Notes under the pieces: generated by a model
Told to the model about the DNA's origin: nothing
Database searches by the model: none
Seen by the model: the letters and a program-made list of their open reading frames with translations, nothing else
Shown here: positions 21,610 to 31,235 of the stretch, piece after piece
Position numbering within the stretch: the stretch's first letter is position 1
How the letters are laid out: the number at the start of each line of letters is the position of its first letter
Translations under genes and position numbers: made by a program
Assembly: GCA_021234155.1 (NCBI GenBank)
Contig: JAJEKV010000077.1
Span: forward strand, 1,436,627-1,500,626
Length of the DNA stretch: 64,000 bases
From: Isoetes taiwanensis
Taxonomy: Eukaryota > Streptophyta > Lycopodiopsida > Isoetales > Isoetaceae
Reading direction: 5' to 3'

Positions 21610-23700
21610 CAACAATTCCAAGAGCCGCTTTGCACATCTCTTGTTTCCTCAAGTCCTAATGCTTTGGTGAAGATATCGGCAACCATCGCTAACGTTGAAC
21701 AATATTTAAGCACAATAGTCTTCTTCGCTTTCCAATTTGATATAATGATAATGTAGCTCAACATGTTTAGATTTAGAATGAAAAACCTCATCCTTTGTTA
21801 ATGCAATTGTACTTTGATTATCACACATGAGTAGAGTCTCACCCAATAAACCAATTCTCTTCTCGCAAACGGATGCAAAGAAGATACTCCATTTAAGGGA
21901 AATGGAAACGAGAAACACATCGTTGTGTATCAGGACAACTACCCCAATCAGCATCTGTATAGCCTAGCAAAGTCAATATAGCAACATCATGCTTTGTGTA
22001 CAACAATAAACCATAGGTAGAAGTGCCTTTCAAATATCTCAAAACCCTTTTAGCAGCAGTCCAATGAACCTGGCCCGGATTAGTCATGAATTGAACAAGA
22101 GTATTAGCAACATAACTAATAGGGCGAGTTGCATTGGCGGAATACATCAATGCACCAACCAAACTAGCATAGGAACATTTTTTCATTTGCAATCTTTCTT
22201 CTTCAAGGCAAGGACTTTGTTTTGAGAAAGTTTGAAATATCCGAACTAGCAACAAGAGGAGTACTTTCGATTTTGCTTCAAGGAGGCCAAACTTGTCAAT
22301 GAGCGCAGAGATATATGTGCATGAGTGAATTGCACCCAAGTCTACCATCTCAAAAGCTGCAGATAATAAAACTTTCATATGATGTAAGTAGGGTAAATCA
22401 TTGCAAACAAAAAATGTATCATCGACATATAAGGCAATAAAAACATAATAAGACCCTTCTCCTTTTGAAGTAACTATTCAAATCATTCACACTAGAAAGG
22501 AATCCAGAAACCAAGTCCTCTTGTCCAAGTGTTCTAATGTTAGAGCATCCTCCATAGAAATTGGATCATCAATAAGATATTCTAACATCCATTGTGTCGG
22601 CTTTCATGCTCGACGTGCAATAACATCATCATAAGCAACCTCATGAATAATCTCATTAAGACCAAAATGATCTTCCCCATCAATATTAGCAAAATTATGA
22701 ACAAAGTCAAGGACATCAAGAGCAAAGGCAGATTCAGTAATAGAAGCAGGGACAGCGACAGAAGCATGATTTCATCAATAGAATGAAGCATAAGTAAATG
22801 GAAAGCGGAGTCTCCAAATTGGCATATTTTGGCATTATAGACGTATCTAATAAAATAGCTTCCTTAGCAAAATCATCATTTTTTACTACCTTCTGGAGGA
22901 ATATGAACATAAGCGATGAAGAAACCAAAATCGTTACAAAATTGGCAACATTGGGTTTTAATAGCGGACCAATCTTCTAATGAAGTTTTGCCTTTCAAAA
23001 AATAAGTAAGCAATTTTGCAAGTACACCGGCGTAACAACTACGCATAGAAACACATCCAAATTAATATGAGTAAGCATGCAATGCACCACATTCACGATG
23101 GTTCAATTCTTCCTCTCGACAATACCATCCCGCTTGAGGAGAATAAGACGCAATGTATTCAAGAACAATGCTTGAATTTGCACAAACTTTGTCAAATACC
23201 AAGGACTTAAACTTGCCACCATTATCAGCTCACAGTCTCTGAATCATTGTTCTAGTTTGAACTCCTATCATCTTTTTGGAAGTACAAAAAACTGATAATA
23301 CTTCAAGTTTTTTAGTAATAAAGTACATAAAGTATAGTCAAAGAGAATCACAGAATCATAGAATGGCCCACAAAGTTTAGAACGGACCAGTTCTAAGACT
23401 CGCGTAGCACGATATCTTTCCCCAGAGAATGAGTGGCAATGTGGCTTACCAATAGAATATGCCTCACAAGCATTCAATAATCCACAAGGTTATCACAGCT
23501 CATTTCCAAAAGAGCTTGAAAGCTAGCATGACCAAAACGTCGATGCCACAAAGTACTGATATCATCACCATGAGATATCACAACATTAGCAAACCCATCA
23601 TTCATCTTGAGTTTATAAGATTGCCTTTGATTGTGAAAGGTCTTCATATTTGGCGACCATATCTTAAAAGATGTTTCCATGTATTTTCAAAGAGCCATAA
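21610..23700 (-). pseudogene. Decayed Copia pol of the 21.2-25.8 kb element
   Basis: Minus strand, N to C: LWHRRFGHASFQAL (GAG-pre-integrase, near 23550), LCGPFYDS (integrase start, near 23350), ADNGGKF (integrase core, near 23230), YVHIPPEGSKK near 22890-22920 and GYxxxx-less integrase tail; then a much shortened RT in which TLEHLDKRTWF (start) is followed almost at once by LYVDDTFFV (the YVDD active-site strand, near 22410); then FEMVDLG, WTAAKRVLRYLKGT, YTDADWG, DNQSTIAL and VADIFTKALG (RT end and RNase H, 21610-22380). Several stops and frameshifts. The RT has lost roughly 150 residues between its first block and the YVDD strand. Confidence 0.85.
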
Positions 23701-25560
23701 AGAACTAGCATCACCACCACATAGTGTTAGACCAAATTTTGCACGAGGTCATATAAATGGAAACTGATCTAGATGCCAAACAACAACATGACAAGCTTTG
23801 ACAAAAAATATGTTGGCTTGTTAAATTCAATAAGAAAACCTATAGCATTGAGGCAAGAAATAGAATGGGGCAAGCGCATTGAAATTCAACACTAAAACCA
23901 ATATCCAATATATGCAAAATTTCATGCCTCCTCAACAATCATCCTTAATCAACATTCATGAAAGTGTTAGTTTCAAGCACTTTATACATATCTCTTACCA
24001 GGTGGACCTCATGAGGAATTCCAAGAAAAATTTTATGTTGTGTAGCAAACTTCCTGTAATAACATTCATCTTCCAAAGTCAATCTTCAAGAAAAGTTTCC
24101 AATTAGAGATATTCAATCAGTCAATCTCCAAAGAGATTTTGCAATTTTAGTAAGCCAATCTCCAATGAGATTTTCCAATGTCAGTAAGTCAAATCTTTAA
24201 TGAGTGTTCAATTAGATATTGGCCAATTTTCAATCAAGCTCCAAGGAGATTGCTTTGCCAAATTTCTAGTTTGCAATTATATATTTGTCAATTTTCAATA
24301 ACATATCTTCTAGTTTGCATCTCCAATGAGATTTTTATTACACACTAGCAAATCGTAAATTAGCCTACAACAAGATAGTAGAACGATAAGACATATGCCA
24401 AAATATGATATTCGCCATCACCATATGCGCTTAGAGCATGTACAAATACATCATTCAATTTCAACCCATAATGCATATATATATATCTTTCCATTGCCAA
24501 AAGACACATCCATTGTAAAGAAATTAATCGACACCTCAGATTATTGAATACGAAACCAATAAACATAATACCTGTCATTCTTTACCATAACTTGTTCATG
24601 CACACAACCAAAAATTAATCCACAATTCAAGAATAATACACACACGCAGCATCAAATGCGATTTCAACAATGTAGCTAGCAGATAAATCCAACTGCTAAA
24701 ATTCGTAAGCACATGGTCACTGTAATAATCAAAATTTGCACACCTTCATGCTATCATACTTAACTTTCATATATAAGTTCCATCATTTAAAACTTCCATG
24801 CTTAACTTCCATGATCCAAGACTTTCATGCTTAAACTTTCATGATTCAAGACTTCCATGCTTAACTTTCATGATTCAAGACTTTCATGCTTAATTTAATA
24901 GGTATTTAACATCCCTGGGATATGGCTATGGGATATGGCTAAAGGCAATGCATATCCAACTAGTTAAGAGCAAATTCTTAGGCAAGGAATTTAATGGTAG
25001 GCAGGATTTCAACACCCTAAATCCCTCTTCAACGAGGAAGAAATAACAAAGTCTTCAGTTTCAAATCAGAGTTTTTTAGACTATTACAGCATGCTACCAA
25101 TAGCTATTAGGAATCAAGAGGCAGCTGTTAAAAAGCTAGTTAGGCATATATCTTCATGATCCATACAATGATGGTTTAGAAGATTCACAGATGCATTAAA
25201 AGGATATAGTTAATCATCAACAAGTAATACTACTTTTTATCTTCAACAAATAACAAAGAATTAACTATCCAACATGAATACCACTCTCCATCCTTTCTTT
25301 TCTCTCTGCCTCTTAAAACAGGGTTAGTCACTAAAAGTTCGATAACTCAAAAAATAATTATCCTTTTTGGCTGATTTTTGTTCCCACTTAAACTAGACTT
25401 TAAGTTCTTTCCAGCAAGATTTAGATCGCATGAATCCGATCTATATGAGAAAAGTTATGGCCTTCCAAAGCAAGGCTATCTTTTTACTCCATAGCTGCGA
25501 CTTTCTACTTTTGCTTTTGCATCAAACATAAAACTAATGCTTATAGACTGTACAACGAAT
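23701..25560 (-). other. Non-coding stretch where gag is expected
   Basis: In a standard Copia element gag would lie here between primer site and integrase. Instead the sequence is AT-rich with short direct repeats: CCAATCTCCAATGAGATTTT-like units at 24110-24340 and TTCATGATTCAAGACTTCCATGC-like units (about 29 bp) at 24770-24895. No CCHC knuckle or long frame is visible. Confidence 0.6.
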
Positions 25561-25575
25561 CTGGCTCTGATACCA
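25561..25575 (-). promoter_or_regulatory. tRNA-iMet primer binding site
   Basis: Minus-strand TGGTATCAGAGCCAG begins immediately after the 5' LTR end (ACA), the classic plant Copia primer site. Confidence 0.9.
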
Positions 25576-25773
25576 TGTTAGAAATATGAGACACACACAA
25601 CTTTTCCCACAAGACAAGACAAAATTTTATTCATATGAGATACATATTTATACATCAATATGAGCCACTATTGGACTAGTGCCACAATAGGCAAGAGTGC
25701 TATATGTGACATACGTGCCATACATGGCAAAAGGTAAAGGTGCACGTCTCCTATAGAAAGGAGATTCCAAACA
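25576..25773 (-). repeat. 5' LTR of the Copia element
   Basis: 198 bp, identical to the 3' LTR at 21241-21438; followed by target duplication CCTAT. Confidence 0.95.
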
Positions 25774-25778
25774 CCTAT

Positions 25779-26879
25779 TTAGGCCTAGTTGGGCACTCTG
25801 CATTCGAAGCAGTTTTGAGTCAATAAACCCGAATTAAGTCATTTTCGGCACTGATCTCCTCAATTATCTTTGAATTTTGCAGCAAACCTTACCTCTCAAT
25901 TTGACAGCAGAGTTTGCGAATGGTCGGGCCAAGCGTTTGTTGAACCGCACCTTGAATTTCGAATTATCTTCATCATTTCAGCTTTGCTCAGCGGAAACCG
26001 GTGACTCGAGACCATTGTATTCTACAAATAACAATCCCGGATGAACCAAGGCGCTGGCTTTGCTACGCGGATTTATCAAAAGGCTTACCTACGGTAGGAC
26101 GCACTGAGCTTAGACCGTGGGCAGTAACCCTGGATTTAAACGCAATTTTTATAGATTTGTTTTTTGGGCCTCCGATCAAGAAGAGCTAGCATATGGCTAG
26201 TGAGTTATCCATTTTTCTTTTTTCCAGGCTCAATTTGTCCTTCTTTCTAACGGGCACAGAGCTTCTGCAAGGAGGACAACAGATAAAGGTGGTTGAGAAT
26301 TTAACTCTGCACAAACTAATTTATGGGACAGTAGGCCAAGCAATCTGTTTCTAACCAGCCTTCAATATGTAAAAACCAAGAGTACAACTAGCCAAATTTG
26401 ACAGTGCGATTAGTTGCAGCTATTTGCCTTCAGGCACCCTTTGCAAATCGATGGCTTCATGGCTTTTAGACTACCATCTTCCCAACCTGAGACGCTTAAT
26501 CCTGTGGGGGAATTTCGGAATTTTAGGTCTGCGGGATAGGAATACATATTTAGCATTTATAAGCATGAGAACCAAGTTTCGGGAATCCTTAACGCACTGC
26601 TCCTCGGTTTTCCACGGTAAGATTCAATCTTGACCGTCGAATGGACAGCTGTTATCACGCCTGTTCTTGAAAATTTATGGAGACAATCCCGTAACAGCCT
26701 AGCGTTTTCTCTGCCCTTCTCTGCATCCGCCATAACACCCTAGGATTTTTACGAACGAGGGGCCCATTTGCGACAAGCTTACCTTGCAAGCAAGCTTACT
26801 TAACTTCTTCGCAAGCAAGTGAACGGGGTTGGGCTTCCCTTGCAAGCAAACTACGAGCTAACCGCCGCTACAAGATCCG
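25779..26879. other. Intergenic, nothing recognised
   Basis: Two plus-strand frames of 62 and 69 codons (26001-26189 and 26424-26633) have no recognisable motif. A local GCAAGCAAG/AAGCTTAC repeat occurs at 26770-26860. Confidence 0.4.
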
Positions 26880-27010
26880 AAACTACGCCCCTGCTTCTAA
26901 GATCCTAAGATCCGGCTTCCCGCGATTCTAAGATCTGGCTTCTAAGACCCGGCTTCTAAGATCTAAGATCCGGAAGCTTCCACGATTCTAAGATCCGGCT
27001 TCTAAAATCC
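26880..27010 (+). repeat. CTAAGATCCGGCTTC short tandem array
   Basis: At least six imperfect copies of a roughly 15-bp unit near CTAAGATCCGGCTTC, interrupted by CGCGATT/CACGATT variants. Non-coding. Confidence 0.75.
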
Positions 27011-27106
27011 ACTTCTGCCCCTGCTTCCCGCGATTAGGTGCCCCCGCTTCCTCGATCTGGCGCCCTTGCTTCGGCCCAAGGTGCAAACCCTCGGACGAGG
27101 CGTTAA

Positions 27107-27244
27107 GGAGATAATACGGGCCTCGATTACCATTAAAAAATTCCGGCATGGCCAAAATGGCGAGGCGTCTGCGCCCGAGCCGTTTTGGCCATGCCTCAAT
27201 TTTTTTTTTATGGTAACGCCCTCGGCCCAGGGCGTTATCTACCC
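27107..27244. repeat. Small foldback, about 60-bp imperfect arms
   Basis: Arms 27107-27162 and 27177-27244 are imperfect reverse complements sharing GGCATGGCCAAAA, ATTACCAT/GTTACCAT and AGATAA. The centre is 14 bp. It may be a MITE-like insertion; no target duplication identified. Confidence 0.65.
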
Positions 27245-27370
27245 CATAGAAGCCTGTATGAATCAAACTAACTCGAGCTCCTATGATTCCACGCTTTTGT
27301 TTTACCGATGGGTTCGTTAATTTGGTCCAAAGTCCTTCGTCTTAATAACTTAAGCCTTGCCGTCTTTCGT

Positions 27371-27452
27371 GAAGGACATACCTGGTTTTTTCTTGCTTGG
27401 CTTTCTGAAGCACATACCTGGTTTTTTCGTGAAGGACATACCTGGTTTTTTC
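27371..27452 (+). repeat. Three copies of a 22-bp unit
   Basis: GAAGGACATACCTGGTTTTT (followed by TC) occurs at 27371, 27407 (GAAGCAC variant) and 27431. On the minus strand it reads as repeated EKTRYVL, which accounts for the open frame there; I do not regard that as a gene. Confidence 0.85.
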
Positions 27453-28642
27453 TTGCTGGGTTATTCTTCTCAAATAATCGACCAAAGCAGGTAGGTCACC
27501 GATTTTAACGCCAGATAGCTTCAGGCGCTCTTCGTTGCAGCTCTGTAGCCCAGACATGTTGCGGTCTTCCACACGAACACAGGCCAGATCCAAAGGAAAT
27601 TTGCCCCGGATAGGTCGCCGGAGAAGGAAATGCACGTTTTCCAAAAAAAAAATATTGCTGATTTTACATTGAATTCGTGCCTGAAAATCAGTATATATAA
27701 TTCCAAAATGCCTTTTGAAACCGGTTTTTTTTTAATAATCTTATATATAGAAGGATATGCCATGACTTGTATAAGTTGCAATTCATTGTTATGACTAAGT
27801 CCTTTGGGTGGATGTAGGATCTCAAAGGAAACTGGTATTTAAAGCTTCCAAAGCAAGGGCATTTCCTTGTTACAAAATGGAAGTTGTGCCACATTTTTTA
27901 GCGTTGTTATAATTTTGTGCTGCCTCGTGGCACCAACCTACATCTCAGAATGGAAATTTGGTCTACCATACTGGGTTCCCAGTTTACAGCTAGTAGCCTT
28001 TCATCTTTGTGTTTTATTTCTCACTCTGTACCCATCTATGAAAAAATCCAGCCTCTTGTCAGGGTTCCTTCCTTTTGATGTGCTTACAAACAATCCATAG
28101 TTTAATAATATCGAGCTACTTAATGCAATTGGTATTTGCCATATTCTACTCTGGCATAGGCATCAGGTTTACATCCCCTTCTATTTCTTCCCACTTTGTT
28201 CTGCCATAGGGCATTGGATTTATGCCTCCTACATATTGCAAACTTGCTTTGTACTCTCCTGGCATGCATCAAAGCAAGGATCATAATGTATCATTGTACA
28301 ATCTCTCAGTATATCTAATATTGCCAAGGCTTCCCTTAAAATCCTTCGAGGTGGGGGCTTTCTATAGCAATAATATGCTTGCTATAGTCTTTATTTGGGT
28401 CCCAGGCCATTCGGTCTCCGTGGATGATAAAAATCAATTCAATTCAATTTAGTTAAAATTAAAAAAAGGGAAAAAGGAGAAGAAAAGACACACTCAAAAT
28501 TTGATTTGTGCAAAATCTGAATAGTAATGCTGCCACAAACATTATGCAATAGCTTCAAAAACCTAAAAAACAGCTTCAAAATACATAATAGCTTTAAAAT
28601 CTGCACAATAGCTCTAACACAATAGCTGCAAATACTTCGATC
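27453..28642. other. Intergenic, nothing recognised
   Basis: AT-rich with only short frames. Near 28550-28635 an ATAGCTNCAAAA-like motif recurs about five times just outside the LTR starting at 28643. Confidence 0.45.
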
Positions 28643-28811
28643 TGTTAGAATATAACAACCCTGCCAACTCAGCATATCATATGATGTCTCATCCATGTAG
28701 GCAAAGAGTCGTGTCCTTATGATTAGTTATATTGTACTCTTTTGTTTCTATGAATATATACACACAGTGTCTCTTGTCCCAGCGCTCTCTAATCTCTTAT
28801 TCTAACTCTCA
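28643..28811 (+). repeat. 5' LTR of the short-LTR element
   Basis: 169 bp, very similar to 35716-35882 with a few substitutions and indels. TGTTAGAATA at the start and TATTCTAAC near the end form an inverted terminal pair. Confidence 0.9.
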
Positions 28812-28822
28812 TAATATTAAGA

Positions 28823-28835
28823 TGGTATCAGAGCA
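28823..28835 (+). promoter_or_regulatory. tRNA-iMet primer binding site
   Basis: TGGTATCAGAGCA downstream of the 5' LTR, preceded by a TAATATTAAGA spacer. Confidence 0.85.
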
Positions 28836-28915
28836 GATGTGAAGATCCTGGGACGTAGTGATGAGAGATGAAGTAGGGGGCTCCCCAATTTAGAAAATGC
28901 AGAAAGAAGAAATCG

Positions 28916-29143
28916 ATGAAGATAGGACTCTCCCGATTGAAAAAAAGCTTGAAGGTATTCACTTTAAAAGCTAAAACCGCAATAACGGCTTTTTTTTCTA
29001 TTACGGCATATAATCCGGAAGAAGACGAAGTATGGGCGAAGAAATCATCTGCAGAAGCCCAAATCTTCAGAGATCTATTTGCAGAAGCCGAGAGTGTAGA
29101 TTTGCAAGCAGTGAATTCACTAATAGAATTTAGGGGGGTTTGA
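28916..29143 (+). CDS. ORF segment 1 of the short-LTR element, unknown function
   Basis: 75 codons starting MKIGLSRLKKSLKVFTLKAK, basic at the N-terminus and acidic afterwards (YNPEEDEVWAKK, FRDLFAEAESVDLQ). It is the first ATG frame after the primer site, where gag would normally start, but I see no gag or zinc-knuckle motif. It stops shortly before a repetitive patch at 29150-29345 that may be an insertion separating it from segment 2. Confidence 0.45.
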   Translation: MKIGLSRLKKSLKVFTLKAKTAITAFFSITAYNPEEDEVWAKKSSAEAQIFRDLFAEAESVDLQAVNSLIEFRGV

Positions 29144-29149
29144 TACACT

Positions 29150-29345
29150 TTAATAGTAACGCTTTAAAACTTTGAAATGCAGAAGTCATTGTAGCGTGCA
29201 ACAAAGAACAAAATTCATTTCTTGAAATGCGTTACAAAATTTAGCATTTGCAATGCGTTACAAATGTGCTTGAAATGCGTTACAACTGAATATCGTTTCA
29301 ACGCCGAAACGCGTTTCAAAATAGAACTTTGAAATGCGTTACAAT
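29150..29345 (+). repeat. Patch with four copies of GAAATGCGTTACAA
   Basis: Four near-identical copies of (T)GAAATGCGTTACAA between about 29222 and 29345, with related CGTTTCAACGCC/GAAACGCG sequences. It interrupts the otherwise protein-like interior, so it may be a small inserted element; no clear TIRs. Confidence 0.5.
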
Positions 29346-29656
29346 TGCTCTTCCTTGAATATTCAATGAAGAGGCATCGTGAAGAGAAAGTTCCAGAGGA
29401 ATTTGGAATTTCTAGCAATGGAGGGACGCCTCCGCAATTAGATGCCACAGAGATGCAGATTACCGAGCAAAAAATCTGTGAAGATGTGGCTCAAGGATTC
29501 TTAGCCGCAGAGCAGGGCAGAGAGACAGCAGCGGGTGCAAGGCAGAAGGCCAAAGAGACTAAAGAAGAGGCCAAGCAGAAAGCTGGAAAAGTTTCTGATA
29601 GTGATGGAAGGATTGTAGACATGGCCGTTGAAAAATACATTGGTGAATCATTGTAG
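29345..29656 (+). CDS. ORF segment 2 of the short-LTR element, LEA-like helical stretch
   Basis: 103 codons. The C-terminal half (EQGRETAAGARQKAKETKEEAKQKAGKV, given in part) is an Ala/Lys/Glu/Thr-rich helical repeat resembling the 11-mer repeats of group 3 LEA proteins; that similarity is compositional and could be chance. The frame probably continues from segment 1 upstream and into segment 3 downstream but is interrupted by the GC-rich block at 29657-30310. Confidence 0.45.
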   Translation: MLFLEYSMKRHREEKVPEEFGISSNGGTPPQLDATEMQITEQKICEDVAQGFLAAEQGRETAAGARQKAKETKEEAKQKAGKVSDSDGRIVDMAVEKYIGESL

Positions 29657-30310
29657 AGGAAGGAAGGAAGGAAGGAAAAATTTTTAACGTCCACGGAACC
29701 CAATCGTTATGGGACCAAGTACATAAGGGACCAGAAGTCCTGGACCGAAGAAGTCAAACAAGAACATGGGCGAAGCCCTTAAACCAAAAGCACAACGTGA
29801 GCTAGAACACAACCATCATGACCCTGATTAAAACCACGGGAAAAACCGTTGCCGGGATGGCTATGGGCGCTCCAATCGATCCAAAATCCATCTTTTTGCA
29901 CAAGCAACAAGCATACCTTCATACCTCCAGCGGGCAAAGCTCCACCAAGCAACTCGAACCAAATAACCTCTTCACAACCGGGTCTTTGAAAAAGACGCCC
30001 ATGTCGCCAATCGCCTGCCTTGCAGGAAGGCGGGCGCCGTAAAACCGCTCGTGGAAATGCGCCCATCGGAGGTGCCTCCTCACCCATCCACCAGCCTGCG
30101 CCAAAGCGCCCGGCACCCAGTGTGCGCAGCGAGGCGGACATCCACTTCAGCACACCGCAGGCGCCATCCTTCACCGCCCATTTGCTCCAACGCCATCCAT
30201 CATTGCTTCCGCCGGGCGGGCCTGCGGCGCCTTCGTAGGCGCTTAGGGGCCGAGGCGCTAGGCGCCAAGCGGAAGGGGAAGGAGAGGAAGGAGATGGAGA
30301 AACGCCCCTT
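29657..30310 (-). other. GC-rich insert inside the short-LTR element
   Basis: About 650 bp with clearly higher GC than its surroundings, starting with (GGAA)n at 29655-29680 and open on the minus strand for 203 codons (29779-30390). The minus-strand end reads into a TTCC-rich tail, as expected for a 5'-truncated LINE or processed sequence inserted in reverse, but there is no RT motif. The composition shift is strong evidence that it is foreign to the element. Confidence 0.5.
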
Positions 30311-30322
30311 ACAAATACTGGA

Positions 30323-30634
30323 TTGGCTGCAGAGTGCAAGGTGCCCTTGAAAGTTCTAGATGGAGTCATCGAAGACCCATTGTCAGGCAAAACTTCTAAT
30401 AGAAAAATTGAAGGCTTCAGCTTTCCTTCTGAAGCAGATTATGAAAATGAGAACAGACACCAAGTTGATGCAGATGAAGCTATTGCTCCAGAATTTGATG
30501 CCAGAGAGATCCGAGTTGGGGTCGAAATTGTAGACCCTAGTAACACTGCGAAGAAGATTTCAAAAGTATTTAGTGTTGAAGATCTCTGTCCTATAGTCCC
30601 AGAAAACTCTATTGCAAACATAGTTGGAAGTTAG
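30323..30634 (+). pseudogene. ORF segment 3 of the short-LTR element, cut by the hAT insertion
   Basis: The first part of the main frame, rich in D and E (for example FDAREIRVGVEIVDPSNTAK). Its real codons end at the hAT target site (30611-30618); the last few residues and the stop are hAT sequence. The frame continues in phase at 34725. No known domain recognised. Confidence 0.6.
30611..30618 (+). repeat. Left hAT target duplication ATTGCAAA
   Basis: Eight bases, matched at 7 of 8 positions by GTTGCAAA at 34725-34732. Eight bp is the hallmark of hAT integration. Confidence 0.75.
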
Positions 30635-31235
30635 CAGTTATTCGTTAGCTAACGGCTAACGCGAAAATAACGGCTAACGAGTTATCAGCCAAGGTGATAA
30701 CGCGTTATTTTGGGGCCAAAAAAAAAAAATTCAAATTTTAACAAATTGAAACTTGTTATTGACTAATTCGAGCATGCTGAATTCAAATATGGAATCAGAA
30801 TTTTGAACGGACCTCATCGTAACTTTCGCTGAAACTTCATCTTAGTACGTAAAACCCGTGTTGCGCCGGCTTCTGCAATTTCCCTTCATGTATCTGCATG
30901 TCCATAGCTTATCCTGCAATTAAAGTCCACATCTACCAATATTTTTACTTCAAGTAGCAACAAAATAAGCACCATAAAAATGTAGCACATAAACTTAATT
31001 GTTATTACTATTAACCCAAAAACATACATTTGTCTCTGAAATCTCAAATTGCCAATAACACAAAAAAAAGATGTTTGTCTAAAATAGCATAAAGAAAGAG
31101 AGGCTCGTTTCTCGTGTAAACTTCAAGCTTCATGTTCCTGCAAGATAGAATTGAAGCCTAAAATATGAAATCTGAAATCTAATTTTTGCCAATGAAATCT
31201 CAAATCTGAAATCTTAATGCTTACCATTGAACACT

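Larger units (their letters stand above)
21241..25773 (-). mobile_element. Structurally complete Copia retrotransposon with identical LTRs
   Basis: 4533 bp. The 198-bp LTRs (21241-21438 and 25576-25773) are identical by eye, start TGTTAG and end AAACA on the plus strand. Both flanks carry the 5-bp target duplication CCTAT (21236-21240 and 25774-25778). Orientation is minus: the primer site TGGTATCAGAGCCAG abuts the right LTR (25561-25575) and a polypurine tract GCGGGGAGGG abuts the left LTR (21439-21448, minus strand). The interior is defective: integrase and RNase H relics are frameshifted, most of the RT is missing and no gag frame exists. Identical LTRs mean a recent insertion, so this is best explained as a defective copy mobilised by an active relative. 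Confidence 0.93.

Noticed and set aside
27342-27644. 100-codon minus frame with repeated EKTRYVL
   Set aside because: Explained by the three 22-bp tandem units; no independent coding support.
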